Assembly (NCBI GenBank): GCA_022605405.1
Contig: JABYQQ010000001.1
Coordinates: 3,720,001-3,784,000, forward strand
Length of the DNA: 64,000 nucleotides
Direction of reading: 5' to 3'
Origin: Earliella scabrosa
Taxonomy: Eukaryota; Basidiomycota; Agaricomycetes; Polyporales; Polyporaceae
Part shown: positions 1 through 10,590 of the stretch, in pieces
Layout of the letters: every line of letters starts with the position of its first letter
Position numbering within the stretch: the first letter of the stretch is position 1
Notes under the pieces: generated by a model
What the model saw: only the letters and a program-made list of their open reading frames with translations
The model's database searches: none
What the model was told of the DNA's origin: nothing
Program-made: the position numbers and the translations under genes

Positions 1-1175
1 ACTCACCTGGCACCTTGAACACCCGAAGAAGGACTCCGACGCGCTGGCAGAGTGGATGAGATCGACACTCATGCCACGGCTGGATGACGCGATGAACGAC
101 CGGCGGGCGGTGACTGTCTTCTGTGATGGGTCACTACAGCCTAAGCCGCACTGTCGAACAGGCGCGGCATTCCGGGCATATCGTGCGGGGCGGCTCCTGT
201 TCAAGCGCGGCATTGCGTGTGGACGCGCCACCTCGTACGACGCCGAAATGATCGCGGGAGGAATGGGCCTCGCCTTCGCCACCAAACAGGAGTGCGAGAC
301 GATACATGTGGTAGCCGACAACGAGTCGGCGCTCCGAACGCTGCTTGATCCGGGGATGCACGGACAGCAGTTGGTGTCGATCGTGGCGTGCCGCAACGTC
401 CGCGAATGGCTGGAGAAGGACAACCGGCGACGGGTTGTCTTTCACTGGTGCCCGTCCCACGAAGGCGTGGAGTGGAACGAGCTGGTGGACGAGGACGCCA
501 AGCAAGCGGCAGCCCTCCCAACGGATCGCGACGAGTGCTCGTTGGCACACGCTCATCACCTGCTCGCGGTACAGCTGAAGTCAGACTGGCGTGACGAGTA
601 TCGATCGTCACCGACTTACAGCGGCCGTCACTTTCTTCGATTGGCGGCCTTCGACCCGCCAAGTCATCTCTCGAGTCCGGCGCTCAAAGCGTTCGGGGAC
701 TCGAGATCGTGCATGGCACGATTCTGCCGGGCGGTCCTGGACCACGCACCAATAGGATCGTTCCGGCGCCGCTTCTTCCCCAACGAATCGACAACCTGCC
801 CGGAATGCGGAGTGTTCCAGGACAGGGAGCATGTACTGCTCAAGTGCAGGAAGTACCGCCGCTGGTGGAATTGCCGCGGTGAGTACGAATTCCTGCAGCG
901 GGTGAGCTCTTACCGTGACGTCACCACGTTCATTACGTCGAATGAGAGCGCGTTCAGCTTCGCGGACGCGCCCGAACCTATTGATTGACGAGAGACTCCG
1001 GTCCTCGCTTGGCGACTATGGCGCTGCCTGTCAGCGCATACGAAGCCCTTAGATGTAGGCAACATTGGCTGAGAACACTCGCCCGCCACCGTGAGACGTA
1101 CCAGTAAACAGCCGCACCTGTACTCCGTACGAGCGGGATATAAAAGCGTGAATTAAAAAAAAAAAAAAAAAAAAA
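1..1175 (+). mobile_element. 3' end of a non-LTR (LINE-type) retrotransposon
   Basis: The window opens inside an element whose last coding part is an RNase H domain followed by a cysteine/histidine knuckle. After the stop at 988 comes about 166 bp of untranslated sequence, then an uninterrupted run of 21 A at 1155-1175. A coding 3' end closed by poly(A) without a long terminal repeat is the signature of target-primed non-LTR elements. The 5' end and the target-site duplication lie outside the window, so element length and clade (for example Tad1-like) cannot be fixed. Confidence 0.8.
2..988 (+). CDS. LINE ORF2 C-terminus: RNase H plus zinc knuckle (5'-partial)
   Basis: The frame is open from the left edge, so this is the C-terminal part of a longer polyprotein; the ATG at 56 is probably internal. 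RNase H motifs appear in order: FCDGS (first catalytic Asp), SYDAEM (Glu), ADNESA (second Asp), and VDEDAK near the end of the fold (last Asp). These four acidic residues would bind the metals that cleave RNA in the RNA-DNA hybrid during retrotransposition. Near the C-terminus CPEC...H...C fits C-x2-C-x7-H-x4-C, the zinc knuckle usual after the reverse transcriptase and RNase H parts of fungal LINEs. No frameshift or internal stop is seen here, so this part is intact. The reverse transcriptase domain would lie upstream of the window. Confidence 0.8.
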   Translation, partial: LTWHLEHPKKDSDALAEWMRSTLMPRLDDAMNDRRAVTVFCDGSLQPKPHCRTGAAFRAYRAGRLLFKRGIACGRATSYDAEMIAGGMGLAFATKQECETIHVVADNESALRTLLDPGMHGQQLVSIVACRNVREWLEKDNRRRVVFHWCPSHEGVEWNELVDEDAKQAAALPTDRDECSLAHAHHLLAVQLKSDWRDEYRSSPTYSGRHFLRLAAFDPPSHLSSPALKAFGDSRSCMARFCRAVLDHAPIGSFRRRFFPNESTTCPECGVFQDREHVLLKCRKYRRWWNCRGEYEFLQRVSSYRDVTTFITSNESAFSFADAPEPID

Positions 1176-2629
1176 GTCACCATTCGCGCACCATCCGGCG
1201 CCATGACCTGCAAGCGCAGGGGCCACCGGGCTCCTACAGGTAGCGCTCTCTGCTAGTTAGGATGACCTATGACCGACTAAGCCTCCCCGACAGCCATCAG
1301 AGACTTCTACGCTGTCCCAATGAGCTATTGTTGTCCTTGAAGGATCGAACGACGAAGGACGCGCCTCGATCTGTGTTGGATGGCCCATGCATATAGTCTT
1401 TGATCGAGCCTGGATGGTCGGAACTTTGAGCTGTTCATCGAAATCGCTCACGGAAACCACATATACACCGGGTTCGACGGCCTGTGCGATTCCACAGCTC
1501 AGCGAGCAGACGCATGCGCGCGCCTGGGCTTTGGAGTGATCATGGATCGATTCGACCGGCGTGTATTGTGTGCTGTGAATGGCCGATGTTTGCAAAGGCC
1601 GTGATCTGCTGTTGTGTTCCGTCCACATGAGGGCGCTACTTTCGAGGGTGCCCGACGACGTTCCTGAACAACAATTGAGAAGTCAGAGTAGCGTCTAAGT
1701 ATCGGAAAGTTAGACCCTAGATTCACCGAGCTGTCTCGACTCTCGACAGAACGATTCAGGTCCAGCGGGTCCGTGTGTTGTTCCTGCTGACGGCCTGAGG
1801 TCCAATACAAGGTCAAATTATCCTGAGTTTCCATGGCACACGGTCTGAGGGGTGCCGGTGGGACTGGGTAGGACTAGGTGTATCTTGACTGCGAGGACAA
1901 CGCGAGGCCCAGTGATGACGCAGGCCGCGGGTCATGACCATCATATCAACCTCGATATCGATTTGTCGAAGTACTAGGAGCCACGGCATTAGCCCTTTCT
2001 TCAAGGCTGAAGAAGGTCGTTGTTCTGAGTACCTTGCCGGAGTACCGCTTGCAGCACCAGTGAGAAAGGAAGCAGAGAGCTTCAAGTTGCAGACAAGGTG
2101 GAAGCTGTTCTCAGGCGCTCATGTCGGCAATTGCCTTATTCAGCTATCCCGGTGCTTGTTTGACTTTGCGTCATCGTGTTTCGAAGGGCTCTCACAAACC
2201 AGCAGTCAAAAACCATGGTACCAATATCAACGTTTGCATCTGCACGGCCATGATGCACGCCATTCGAGTGCGTTTACTCTGGAGCGTGAGGCTTGACTTA
2301 AAGGTGAGATCCAACAGTCACCTTGATCGACCGCATGCTGGCAGCTTGGGGCTAAAGTTACTACTTCGACAGGCCACTGGTAGCTAGCACGTCTACGCAG
2401 ACCGTGACCGATCCGCCCTTGAGGTCAATTTTGATGCGGAAATGCGATCGTCGTGTGCGGCTTCTGCCTTTCCAGGTACGGACCATGGCAGCTCGCCTGG
2501 GTCAGCGGTGGCATGCCAGCTGCTAGTAGTAACATCATGGGAACCTGCCTCCCTAACCCGGACTGCAACACCATTCGGTCGCAGGAGCGTTGACGTGAGC
2601 ATTCTCAAGGCGAAGAAGGCGTAACGGAA
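1176..2629. other. Intergenic region with a tRNA-like patch
   Basis: No protein gene is recognised between the retroelement tail and the first permease promoter. Short ORFs on both strands overlap each other and show no known motif. On the minus strand around 1240-1356 there are polymerase III-like features: an A-box-like TAGCTCATTGG, a 6-bp hairpin GACAGC/GCTGTC, and a B-box-like GTTCGATCC that lies on the wrong side of the A box for one tRNA. It may be a decayed tRNA-derived repeat. The remainder shows nothing. Confidence 0.4.
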
Positions 2630-2662
2630 GCGATAAGGCGATAACCCCTCTAACAGCGTCGC
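2630..2662 (+). promoter_or_regulatory. GATA-containing promoter block, copy 1
   Basis: GCGATAAGGCGATAAC followed after a short gap by TAACAGCGTCGC, about 92 bp upstream of the first permease ATG. Nearly the same block lies about 90 bp upstream of the second permease. GATAAG is the core site of fungal GATA factors that control nitrogen-source genes, including amino acid permeases. Binding is inferred only. Confidence 0.5.
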
Positions 2663-2723
2663 CTGCTTTCTCGCCACCTCGCTTTTCTGCGTACCTCCTC
2701 GTTACCCCAATCCTTGGAACAGC

Positions 2724-5124
2724 ATGGCTCTCGACGATGAGGCTACCAAGGATATTGTCGCGGTGAAGGTGGAACCATCGGACGTCGAGGTGGACGTTAC
2801 TTCTCTCCAACCTCCCCAGCATGGCCTCAAGCGACAAATGAAAAGCAGGCACATCGCGATGATAAGGTAAACCATACAGCAACCACGCTCGTCCGTCCTA
2901 CTCATTCATTGGAATCTTTGTACAGCATCGGAGGTGTGCACCCTACCAGACCTTTCCCGAGTGTATATCCTAGCACTCAGTTCTTTGAGCAGGTATCATT
3001 GGAACGGGGCTGTTTCTGGGAAGTGCGACTGCCCTCCAGAACGGAGGCCCAATCGGACTGTTGCTGGGATACCTCACGATTGGCTCGTTTTGCTACACCG
3101 TAATGGTGAGTGTTACCGACTTTCAATTCACCGCGTCTGCTTAGCGGTCACCCTCCCTTGATAGATATCTCTAGGGGAGATGGCGGCATTTCTGCCTTTG
3201 CCCGGCGGGCACATCACCTTTGCCGAGCGGTTCGTAGACGCTCCGTGGTCATTCGCACTCGGTTGGTTGTACTGTAAGTACTCCTTGACTATGCATCCAC
3301 CGTTCTTGAGATCATTCGCCTATTGGATAGGGTATAATTGGACGATTCTCCTCCCTACTGAACTTAGTGCCGCATCCGTTGTGATCAGCTACTGGTGTGT
3401 GGTGTTACAACGCATCTGGCAAAGGTGGCTTACATGCCGTCCTCTTAGGGACAACACAGTCAACCCAGTAGCATGGATCATGATGTGTCTTGCCGTCGTG
3501 GTGATCATCAATGTGTTCGGAGCTGGTGCATTTCTGCAATTCATTGCTTGTAGTATGATGATTCGTGCTCAATCATCAACAGGTGCATACGGGGAAGCCG
3601 AATTCATCTTCTCCTCCATCAAAGTCGTCACAATCACCGGGCTCATTGTACTTGGTATCATTCTTGACTTGGGCGGCGGGCCTGATCACGACCGCCTCGG
3701 CTTCCGATACTGGAAGCATCCAGGACCGTTTGTGCAGTTTGACGGGATCGAAGGCGCAAAAGGAAGATTCCTGGGATGGATCGCAGCGATGACCCAAGCG
3801 GCATTCGCCTACACTGGTACTGAACTTGTTGCGGTGAGAACAAGTGCAACCCTCATGGCACATCGATATTCATTTCTCAGCGCTATCTACAGATCGCGGG
3901 GGCAGAGGTTAGAAATCCGAGGAGAAGTATACCAAAAGCGATCCGCAGCGTCTACGTTCGAATCGTGTTGTTCTACATTGGTGGGGTGACCATCATCGGA
4001 CTGCTAGTCCCATCGAATGACCGAGGGTTATCCCTGGGCGATGGCACTGCGGCTGCCTCGCCCTTCGTCATCGCCATTACGAACGCTGGTATCAAGATCC
4101 TTCCTTCAGTGCGTGTTTCAATCCGTTCCGCTCTCCCTCTTCGCAATGCAACTGAAGGTGCAGATCATCAATGCTGTCATACTGACCTCGGCCTGGTCCG
4201 CGGCCAACAGCGACCTATACACAAGCTCTCGCGCGCTCTGTAAGCGACGGTATCCCAGCGACATGCAGTGGCTTCTGAACGTCGTACGCAGATAGCCTTG
4301 CACTGAATGGAAATGCCCCGCGCATCTTCCTGAAAGTGACTCGTCACGGCCTGCCCTGGGTATCTGTATCGATGTGCGCGTGCTTCGCGTTCCTTGCGTT
4401 TATGGGAATCTCAAGCGGCAGCGGTCGAGTCTTCGGATGGTTTGTCAATATGTATGCCGTTTCAGTTTGTCCATCCGAGCAGCTTACTCACATCGCACGC
4501 AGGTCGGCCGTCTCCGGCTTGTCGAGCTGGTTCGGCATATCTGTGACGTACATTCGCTTCCATCGCGGGCTAAAGGCACAAGGCATTGATCGCAAGACCC
4601 TACCATTCATGTCATCCCTCCAACCATTCGCGGCATGGTACGCCGCAATTGGCTGCTTCCTTGTTATATTGGTGAGCACAACTCTATCGTGTAGACGTGT
4701 TGTGCTGACACTACGTCTTACCACCGCCGATATACACTCGCTTGTGCCCTCCGTGTCTTCCCTCAGTTCAGCGGTTGGTCTGTGTTCCTGAAGGGCCACT
4801 GGCGCACAGATACATTCGTAACCAACTATTTGCCGATGGTGTTGTTCCCATTGTTCTACGTCGCCGCGAAGCTGTGGACACGTGCGCCGCTCGTGCCGTA
4901 TGCTGATATGGACTTCAAGTCTGGTTTGCAGGAAGTCCTTGACGCTACGTGCGTACTCACTCTCACTTCAAATGTCTGTCGTCTCATGCAGAGTTGCACA
5001 TATGGTCAGGGTCGAAGACCCACCACCAAGGAATCGGGTCGAGCGCGTGTGGTCGTGGCTGGTGCGTATCGCAGTTGTGCTTCTGTCGAAGTTGCCAACG
5101 CGTCCCTGTCTTCTGCAGATCTGA
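2724..5124 (+). CDS. YAT-family amino acid permease (paralog A)
   Basis: Plasma-membrane amino acid/proton symporter of the APC superfamily, fungal YAT family; predicted 541 aa with about 12 membrane helices. Fourteen exons: 2724-2866, 2926-2933, 2993-3105, 3165-3273, 3331-3394, 3449-3525, 3583-3833, 3893-4108, 4164-4239, 4292-4451, 4503-4671, 4767-4948, 5010-5061, 5119-5124. Family landmarks include [13 protein letters not shown] before helix 1, GTGLFLG in helix 1, and [13 protein letters not shown] in the middle. Exon 2 is only 8 nt and the last exon is ATC plus the TGA stop. The start is chosen because paralogs B and C begin at the equivalent place. It is the first of three same-strand copies ahead of homocysteine S-methyltransferase. 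Substrate is not readable from sequence; S-methylmethionine or S-adenosylmethionine is suggested by context. Confidence 0.9.
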
Positions 5125-5450
5125 GTGTGGCGGTCTGCGATGCCATTCGATGTCATGGAACTAAAGAGATCATAGTGGACTGTAAGTAGTGCTTGCCAAA
5201 TGTTCTCGAATCTCGCCTAACAGCCACGTCCATATATCGTAGGCATTTCTTGAGTGTGTCGATGTAGGTTACAAGATACTAGACCAATGCGAATGACTTG
5301 CAGACACCCTATCCAAGCGTCAAATGCGGTTCAAGGATGACACCTGGGTATGCTTCTTCTCGCATCATGTGAACGTAGCTCCCCAACACGGCCCGCCATC
5401 TCATACACGAAAAGAAGCCTGAGTTACACGAGTCTCGAGGCCCGGCAGAC
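5125..5450. other. Spacer between permeases A and B
   Basis: About 326 bp holding the 3' flank of permease A and the distal promoter of permease B. No additional gene is seen. Confidence 0.6.
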
Positions 5451-5476
5451 GCGATAAGGCGATATAACAGCGTCGC
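5451..5476 (+). promoter_or_regulatory. GATA-containing promoter block, copy 2
   Basis: GCGATAAGGCGATA joined directly to TAACAGCGTCGC, the same block as at 2630-2662 but lacking a few bases in the middle. It sits about 90 bp upstream of the second permease ATG. The shared sequence suggests promoter and gene were duplicated together. The third permease has no clear copy. Confidence 0.5.
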
Positions 5477-5542
5477 ATGCTCGTTGCCTATCGTCCGTGT
5501 GCGCCCCTCTTCTCGCGTCTGCAGCAGCGGCCTTACAACGAG

Positions 5543-7922
5543 ATGACTCCCGAAAATGAGAAGGTAGATGGTACTATCAAATGGAAGGTATCTACCTTGG
5601 ATGTCGAGGCGGATGAAGTCTCAGTTCATCAATGCAAGCCTGGCCTCAAACGCCAGATGAAGAGCAGGCATATCGCGATGATAGGGTAAGCCAACACAAT
5701 TCTGAGGCCTTCTTCCGTGTTTCCCCACTCTAATCGACTTCCAGTATCGGAGGTGGGCTCGCGATCAACCTACCCATAAGAATCGCTCTTAAGCTCAAAG
5801 TTTCACGCAGGGGTCATCGGGACTGGGTTGTTTCTGGGCACGGCGACCGGCTTGCGGAACGGCGGTCCTGTAGGACTATTGATCGGATACCTCTTGATGG
5901 GTTCGCTCTGCTACTCTGTCATGGTGAGCCACAGAATGGTTCCGAACTGAAGCCCACTCATCCCGATATAGATATCTCTTGGGGAAATGGCGGCATTTCT
6001 GCCTATTCCCGGCGGGCACATCACATTCGCAGAGCGCTTCGTAGGCGCGCCCTGGTCATTCGCACTGGGGTGGCTATACTGTGAGTAAACTTTACATGTG
6101 CCGAACTGAGTGACAACTCGAGAGAAGGGTACAGCTGGTCCATCGGCCTCGCAACCGAGCTCAGTGCAGCATCAGTCATCCTCGGCTATTGGTACGTCCT
6201 ACCCCACACCGTCTAGGGTTAACAATGAGCGACGATGTTCAACAGGAACAAATCGGTGAATCCAGCAGTATGGATCACGATGTGTCTCACCGTCGTGGTC
6301 ATCATCAACGTGTTCGGCGCTGGTATGACCATGATGCTATGACTCTGGCAGATGGTTTCTGACCCTCGCCTACAGGTGCATATGGAGAAGCTGAGTTCAT
6401 CTTCGCGTCCATTAAGGTCATCACAATCGTTGGCCTCCTTATCCTTGGTATCGTTCTCGATCTGGGTGGTGGTCCCACCCACGATCGTCTTGGCTTCCGC
6501 TACTGGGTGCATCCGGGACCTTTTGTGCAATACGACGACATTGGAGGCGCGAAGGGCCGTTTCCTGGGATGGCTCGCAGTGATGATCCAAGCAGCATTCG
6601 CTTACGGTGGAACCGAGCTGGTCGCGGTGAGACCGACCGATCTCTCGAATTGAGATAGGCAGGATCCATACTCACATAGTGGATTTCTACTCTATAGATT
6701 GCCGGCGCAGAAGTTCGAGATCCTAGAAGAAGTATACCCAGGGCGATTCGTAGTGTCTACGTTCGGATCCTGTTGTTCTACATCGGCGGTGTGACGATCA
6801 TTGGATTGTTGGTTCCCTCCAACGACGAAGGTCTATCCCTCGGCGATGGAACTGCCGCTGCCTCACCTTTCGTCATCGCCATGAAGAATGCCGGGATTCA
6901 AGTCCTCCCTTCGGTGCGATCCATATTAGATCTATGGTCATTCCAATATAGCTGAGCATGACCACCTAGATCATCAACGCTGTAATTCTCACATCGGCCT
7001 GGTCCGCTGCGAACAGCAATCTCTACATCAGCTCCCGTGCCCTCTGTACATTCCCGCGTCTCATAATCGCTACACCTCTCTGACATCGTCGCAGATAGCC
7101 TTGCTTTGAATGGAAATGCCCCAAAGATATTCATGAAAGTGACGCGCCACGGCCTTCCATGGGTGTCCGTAGCAGTTGGCACATGCTTTGCGTTCTTTGG
7201 CTTCATGGGGATCTCCAACGGCAGCGGGAAGGTCTTTGGGTGGTTCGTCAATATGTGTGTCAATTCTTCATCATGCGGTATCTCTTCGCTCACTATCATC
7301 GTAGGTCCGCCGTATCCGGCATTTCTGGTTGGTTCGGCATATCCGTGACGTACATCCGTTTCCACCGAGGACTCAGGGCACAAGGCATCGATCGCAAACG
7401 CCTCCCTTATTTTTCGTCGTTGCAGCCGTTCGCCGCCTATTACGCCGCAGTCGGGTGCTTCCTCGTTGTTGTGGTGAGTTCGCTTCCGGCTGGTGACCAT
7501 TAGTACGTACGTTGTGCTAATTCGGGTCCATCTCGTTCCTGCGGTCGCCTCGACCCTCCGTATTCACCCGTTAGTTCAGCGGCTGGTCTGTGTTCTTGAA
7601 AGGGCACTGGCGCACAGATATTTTCGTGACGAATTATCTGCCCATGGCGCTACTACCGCTCCTCTATGTCGGAGCGAAACTGTGGACACGTGCACCACTA
7701 GTGCCGTACGCAGAAATGGACTTCAAGTCCGGGCTGCTGGAAGTCCTCGAAGCTACGTATGTGTTTCCATCGTTAATTTCAAGTGCTACGAAATACAACG
7801 CTAATTCTTGACAGCGTCGAAGAACCACCATCGCGCAGTTGGATCGAGCGCGCTTGGTCCTGGGTGGTGAGTCCCTCACTAGATACTGCATACATGCCTG
7901 ATTCACGGGCTTGTAGATATAA
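5543..7922 (+). CDS. YAT-family amino acid permease (paralog B)
   Basis: Second copy of the permease, 541 aa, with the same role and fold as paralog A. Exons: 5543-5685, 5745-5752, 5811-5923, 5972-6080, 6128-6191, 6246-6322, 6376-6626, 6698-6913, 6970-7045, 7095-7254, 7305-7473, 7575-7756, 7815-7866, 7917-7922. Every exon length equals that of paralog A, including the 8-nt exon 2 and the 6-nt last exon (ATA plus TAA). An in-frame ATG at 5477 lies upstream, but MTPENEK at 5543 aligns with the starts of A and C and is preferred. Recognisable signatures include FLGTATGL in helix 1 and [13 protein letters not shown]. No frame damage is seen, so it should be functional. Confidence 0.9.
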
Positions 7923-10590
7923 GCAAAGTACTTCAGGAACTGCCCCAGATATCGTGTCAGACGAGTATCACGGCGTGGCTGTCGCTGGTCGGTACAAGTC
8001 AAACACATCGCGAGAACACTGGCATGCTTGTAGTAACGCTGTGAAACAGTCCATATATTACCAAGACATGCACACAAGAACTAATCACAACTTGGTTTGA
8101 ACTAATCTACAAGCCCGATGAACAGGAGGAGTCGTACACGATGGGCCAGACATAAAGCACATGAGGGTTCGTCACAGTGACAGGGGTATCGTGAGGGTCA
8201 TGAAGTCGTTCAGGGTATTGGTCCACAATGGCGTACGTGGCGTCACTCAGATAGGTCTCACTGTAATAGTACCATGTTAGGCCGATATTGGTGACCACGC
8301 TATACGACAGTACCCACCAGAGGTCATCGGTGACCATGAGGTACACCAACCAGAGGGTGCATGTTGTACCGCAGACGGAACATACCACGTTGTAGGTACA
8401 GTGATAGGCCACCACCAGTATGTCATGGTTGCAGGGGCCGCAGGAGCCTGAGCAGGCGTGAGGTGTCGTTCCCTCGGGAGCATGCCTGATGCGGTCGAGG
8501 GATAGACTTCAGGCGTTGACTTTGGACTTTGCGTCGAGGAGGCGAACCCGCACGTGTAGGATAGTAATTCTGGTCATGGCGACTTCTATCATGTAGAGGT
8601 GCTCGAGATGTAATCCGCCAGCGAGCCGCCCACTCTTCGGCCATCTTGACCTGCCTGTGAGTGCATGAGATGAGATCAACTGTGGCGAGACGTACCAATG
8701 CAAGCTCCCATAGTTCCTGTGCACACTCCAGTCGTTCGTCGAGCCAAGCGGAGGGTATTCCGTTCAAGCTGTCATCAGGAGTCAGACACCCTCGCCACAG
8801 TGACGCCCCCATAGGGGCGCCTCCAGCCTAAGAGAGGGAAACGCACTAATCGTAGCGGCCCTCAAAATCTTCGATGTCCTCGGTCGACGCTTCGTCACCC
8901 AGGATATCCATGAGCTTCAAGGCACCGTCGACATAGCGCTCTATCCTATAACGCTTGGACTGGTTCGGTGTGAGGCGTTGTAACCATCCACATAGATGGG
9001 GTTTCTCGACGGAGTCCTTGATAGCCAAAATGGCTCGGATAGCTTCAGGAGACGACATGATGAGTAGCTTCAGAGAGGTGCGAGTAAGAGCAGTATAGAC
9101 TCACCTCCTTCGCTGCAACGCCACCTTTATAGGTCCAGAAAGAAAGGAGTGCCGTCCCCGTATCCCGATCCATCCGAATGCCACTGGCAGGTTTGCACAC
9201 TCACAATAGGAATGTCTGCTCTACGCATACCTTTTTCGTGTATTTGGCTGCGAGAATGGCGGTGTCCTTATATGCTGCGATTACGGAAGCAACGGCGATT
9301 GTAAGCAAATGACGAGTGGGACCCCCACTGGAGTGGCAGGAGCATAACCGGATTTGGCAAGTTGGAAACGTTGTACCAGTGTTGAACGGCACCTCCACTG
9401 AAAGACCCTTGTGCGCGTCGGTTGGGAGAAGAAAGGGGGCTTGCGCCCAGCTCTGGCTGTGGCAAGGTGTATGAGACACGTCAGCTATCTTCCTTTCTTT
9501 GGCGACTTCAGGCTCACTCAGTGACGCAGAGTTGACTCAACATGGGGATCAACACCGCCATGACCCAGAGCGATGTCCCTGCCAACGGTGAGTACGTATA
9601 CCTGTGAGCAGTAGCGCAGCATACCTCCTTTCCGTATGCGCTCCAGGCCGCGGCGCCCTCAACAGTTGGTGTCTAACATATGTAGTGGACTGAGAGGACT
9701 CGACGAGTCTGTTCAATGGACGCCCGGCCTGATGGGGACGCCGGCAAATGCCGAGCCTGTCCACCACCGCCACTCAAGCTTTCGGACCTCGCTCCAGGAC
9801 AACCTTGGGACAACCTGCCAACACCCGTACGATCTACGTCAACATGCATCCTTCCTTCCTCCCTATGGATGCTCCGCCGCCTTCGCTGGTACTGCCAGCG
9901 CACACTGAATCCGTCGCAGCAAGACTCGGTAACTTCCGAATACGTGGGCCGTCCTCAGCCTCATGATTCATCGGCATGGATGAATGGCACGCCGCACGGG
10001 AGAACTTGAACTCTGTAACCGCGAGGCACAGACCTAACACGCTCCGTGAATCCCACTCCATGACAACCGACCTTAGGCAGTACAGCGCTACTCGCTGTGT
10101 GTATGGCATGGTGCGATTGCCCTCTCGCGATGCGTCAGTGATACAGTCATCCATCGCGTATTTTCAACCGTCGCTAACGACCCCTCAGAGTACCACTAGC
10201 TGCTCGTTCAACAATGGGCATGGTATAACAAGATAGTATCCATCTTATTGCACGACGGCGGTAGCGGCGTCCATGCGGTACCCACTGTTGCCACCATGTC
10301 CCGCCGGATAGAACCTCCGCAGGACGCCGTGTCTATGCATGCGGTACTCTCCCGGAAGTGCTTGAACCGTTCGAGTTCCAGACGTGCTTCTTTTACCCGA
10401 TCCGAGAGCACCGCGCGGCATGAATGGACGTGCGAACAGACGGTGCGACCGGACTCTAGATCACCTTCTTCAGCGGTCATGACCATTTTTAAGCCACGGT
10501 CGGTGTGAAACGGATGACTATCCTCCGGTGTCGTTCACGTACTCTCAGCTTGTTTGTCTTGATCCCCCATCCGCCCGAGCCTGCAGCAGA
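7923..10590. other. 2.7-kb spacer between permeases B and C
   Basis: No recognisable gene. The best coding-like pieces are on the minus strand. One at 8846-9058 is 70 aa, ends EDFEGRYD, and has no known domain. One at 8107-8415 is hydrophobic and rich in W and Y, and could be a decayed membrane-protein exon. An intron-like gap (GTACGT to CACAG) lies near 8650-8700 on the minus strand. On the plus strand 9700-10000 holds proline-rich ORFs without motifs. None could be joined into a convincing gene; this may be relics of a gene caught between duplicated permeases. Confidence 0.35.

Noticed and set aside
1240..1345. A genuine tRNA on the minus strand
   Set aside because: The A box is good, but no B box or T arm follows at the right distance and no complete cloverleaf forms.
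5477..5542. Upstream in-frame ATG extending permease B by 22 residues
   Set aside because: Paralogs A and C start at the position matching 5543, and the extension overlaps the shared promoter block region.
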